From Candidatus Vogelbacteria bacterium (GTDB taxonomy: Bacteria > Patescibacteriota > Minisyncoccia > Phycocordibacterales > XYD1-FULL-46-19): a stretch of 5,224 nucleotides of DNA. Both the position numbers and the translations under genes were made by a program. Under the pieces are notes generated by a model that was given only the letters and a program-made list of their open reading frames with translations, ran no database searches and was not told where the DNA came from. The stretch covers positions 1 through 5,224 of the forward strand of contig CAIKBK010000111.1 in NCBI GenBank assembly GCA_903825615.1. The letters run 5' to 3'. How positions within the stretch are numbered: the first letter of the stretch is position 1; the number at the start of each line of letters is the position of its first letter. Shown one piece after another: positions 4,761 to 5,224 of this stretch.

Positions 4761-4821
4761 ACCCAGTTGAGTAATGGTGTTTAAACACCATAAAATTCTA
4801 CGAATTTTTACTCAACAGGGT
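4761..4821 (+). promoter_or_regulatory. Three-way-junction element before the NYN gene
   Basis: Outer stem: ACCC (4761-4764) with GGGT (4818-4821), an A.A mismatch (4765/4817), then GTTGAGTAA (4766-4774) with TTACTCAAC (4808-4816), 13 pairs in all. Inside it lie two hairpins: TGGTGT (4775-4780) with ACACCA (4785-4790) around TTAA, and AAATTC (4793-4798) with GAATTT (4802-4807) around TAC. The 61 bases are almost entirely paired. The element ends 12 bases before ATG 4834, and the GGG at 4818-4820, the only SD-like triplet nearby, is locked in the outer stem. This fits a cis-acting RNA controlling translation. A small palindromic mobile element or a DNA-level recognition site is also possible. 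It matches no riboswitch that I recognise. Confidence 0.7.
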
Positions 4822-4833
4822 AAATAATTTTTT

Positions 4834-5224
4834 ATGAGTATTAAACATAAGAATCAGCGTGTTGGTGTTTTTATCGACACACAAAACCTCTACCATAGCG
4901 CCAAAAATCTCTATGGTGGCGCTCGCGTTAACTTCGGCCAAGTATTAAAAGATGCTTTAGGTGGCCGCCAACTTATCCGCGCTCTCGCTTATATGGTTAC
5001 CACCGAGGCAGGGGATGAGAAGAATTTTATCGAGGCGCTTGGTAAATTTGGCATTGAAGTCAAAACCAAGGATCTGCAAATCTTCATTGACGGCTCGAAG
5101 AAGGCCGACTGGGATGTCGGTTTGGCTGTTGATGCTATTAAATTAGCTCCCAAACTCGACACTGTCATTATTGGCTCTGGCGACGGCGACTTTGTCCCGC
5201 TGGTCCAATATCTTAAAGAAAACA
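4834..5224 (+). CDS. NYN/LabA-type PIN-like protein, truncated at right edge
   Basis: The first 130 codons are present and open to the window end. The product belongs to the NYN (DUF88, LabA-like) PIN-fold family, which includes metal-dependent RNases. The opening strand VGVFIDTQNLY carries Asp15 and Asn18. The central ADWDVGLAVDAI gives acidic residues Asp92/Asp94 and Asp100. VIIGSGDGDFVPLV gives Asp117 and Asp119. These fit the family's acidic metal-binding pocket and the usual order of motifs. The protein is cytoplasmic, with no signal peptide or membrane span. ATG 4834 is the natural start; no good SD precedes it, and the only GGG is sequestered in the 4761-4821 structure. No clear promoter is seen in the 166-base gap (GATACT at 4693-4698 is a -10 candidate without a -35), so it may also be read from the rpsO promoter. 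Specific RNA substrate is unknown. Family call is strong, activity inferred. Confidence 0.9.
   Translation, partial: MSIKHKNQRVGVFIDTQNLYHSAKNLYGGARVNFGQVLKDALGGRQLIRALAYMVTTEAGDEKNFIEALGKFGIEVKTKDLQIFIDGSKKADWDVGLAVDAIKLAPKLDTVIIGSGDGDFVPLVQYLKEN

Noticed and set aside
4761..4821. Integron attC site, because GTTGAGT and ACTCAAC fit the GTTRRRY and RYYYAAC core motifs.
   Set aside because: attC needs RYYYAAC on the left and GTTRRRY on the right; here the order is reversed on both strands, and no integrase of the integron type is seen.
4761..4821. Hammerhead ribozyme, suggested by the three-stem layout.
   Set aside because: The conserved CUGAUGA and GAAA core bases are absent; the junction has almost no unpaired bases.
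1..5224. tRNA, rRNA, CRISPR array or insertion-sequence transposase.
   Set aside because: I saw no cloverleaf with a T-loop, no evenly spaced identical repeats and no transposase motif. The tyrosine recombinase looks like a Xer protein rather than a mobile-element transposase.

Overview
The window most likely comes from a Patescibacteria (CPR, Parcubacteria-type) genome. This is inferred from the flanking genes: a Xer-type recombinase whose N-terminal region reads like the Parcubacteria versions, a short divergent ribosomal protein S15, and a NYN/LabA-type PIN-like protein next to rpsO. The flanks look A+T-rich. At least two flanking genes, xer and rpsO, appear to be transcribed as leaderless or nearly leaderless mRNAs, with an extended -10 box ending 6-9 bases before the start codon. 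No database search was possible, so the taxon is an inference.

Layout. Positions 1-167 are non-coding, with one candidate minus-strand promoter. Positions 168-1166 (minus) hold a complete tyrosine recombinase with all catalytic residues. Its coding sequence carries three palindromic units, two of them related and in the same reading phase, so they add peptide segments to the protein. Positions 1167-1341 are a divergent control region with a 9-bp-arm palindrome, a spaced direct repeat (GTGCGACAT, 42 bp apart), the xer promoter and a strong plus-strand promoter.

Positions 1252-4376 form a plus-strand accessory block, by eye richer in G+C, in which all three genes have real Shine-Dalgarno sites. 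The first unit (1252-1805) is a complete single-gene transcription unit: promoter, leader hairpin, SD, TTG-started 136-residue orphan and a strong intrinsic terminator. The second unit (about 1815-4376) is a two-gene operon: a 437-residue multi-spanning membrane protein of unknown family, then, 4 bases later, a 346-residue exported porin-like beta-barrel protein ending in Phe. A composite terminator closes it. An outer-membrane-type barrel is unexpected in a lineage usually described as lacking an outer membrane.

Positions 4381-4667 hold rpsO with its own extended -10 promoter. The 166-base gap after it contains a 61-base segment (4761-4821) that can fold as a three-way junction: a 13-bp outer stem with one A.A mismatch and two inner hairpins. 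It ends 12 bases before the ATG of the NYN-domain gene (4834 to the right edge, truncated), and it buries the only GGG that could act as a ribosome site.

The strongest candidates for something undescribed are the three-way-junction element, the in-frame palindromic insertions in xer, and the membrane protein/porin operon.
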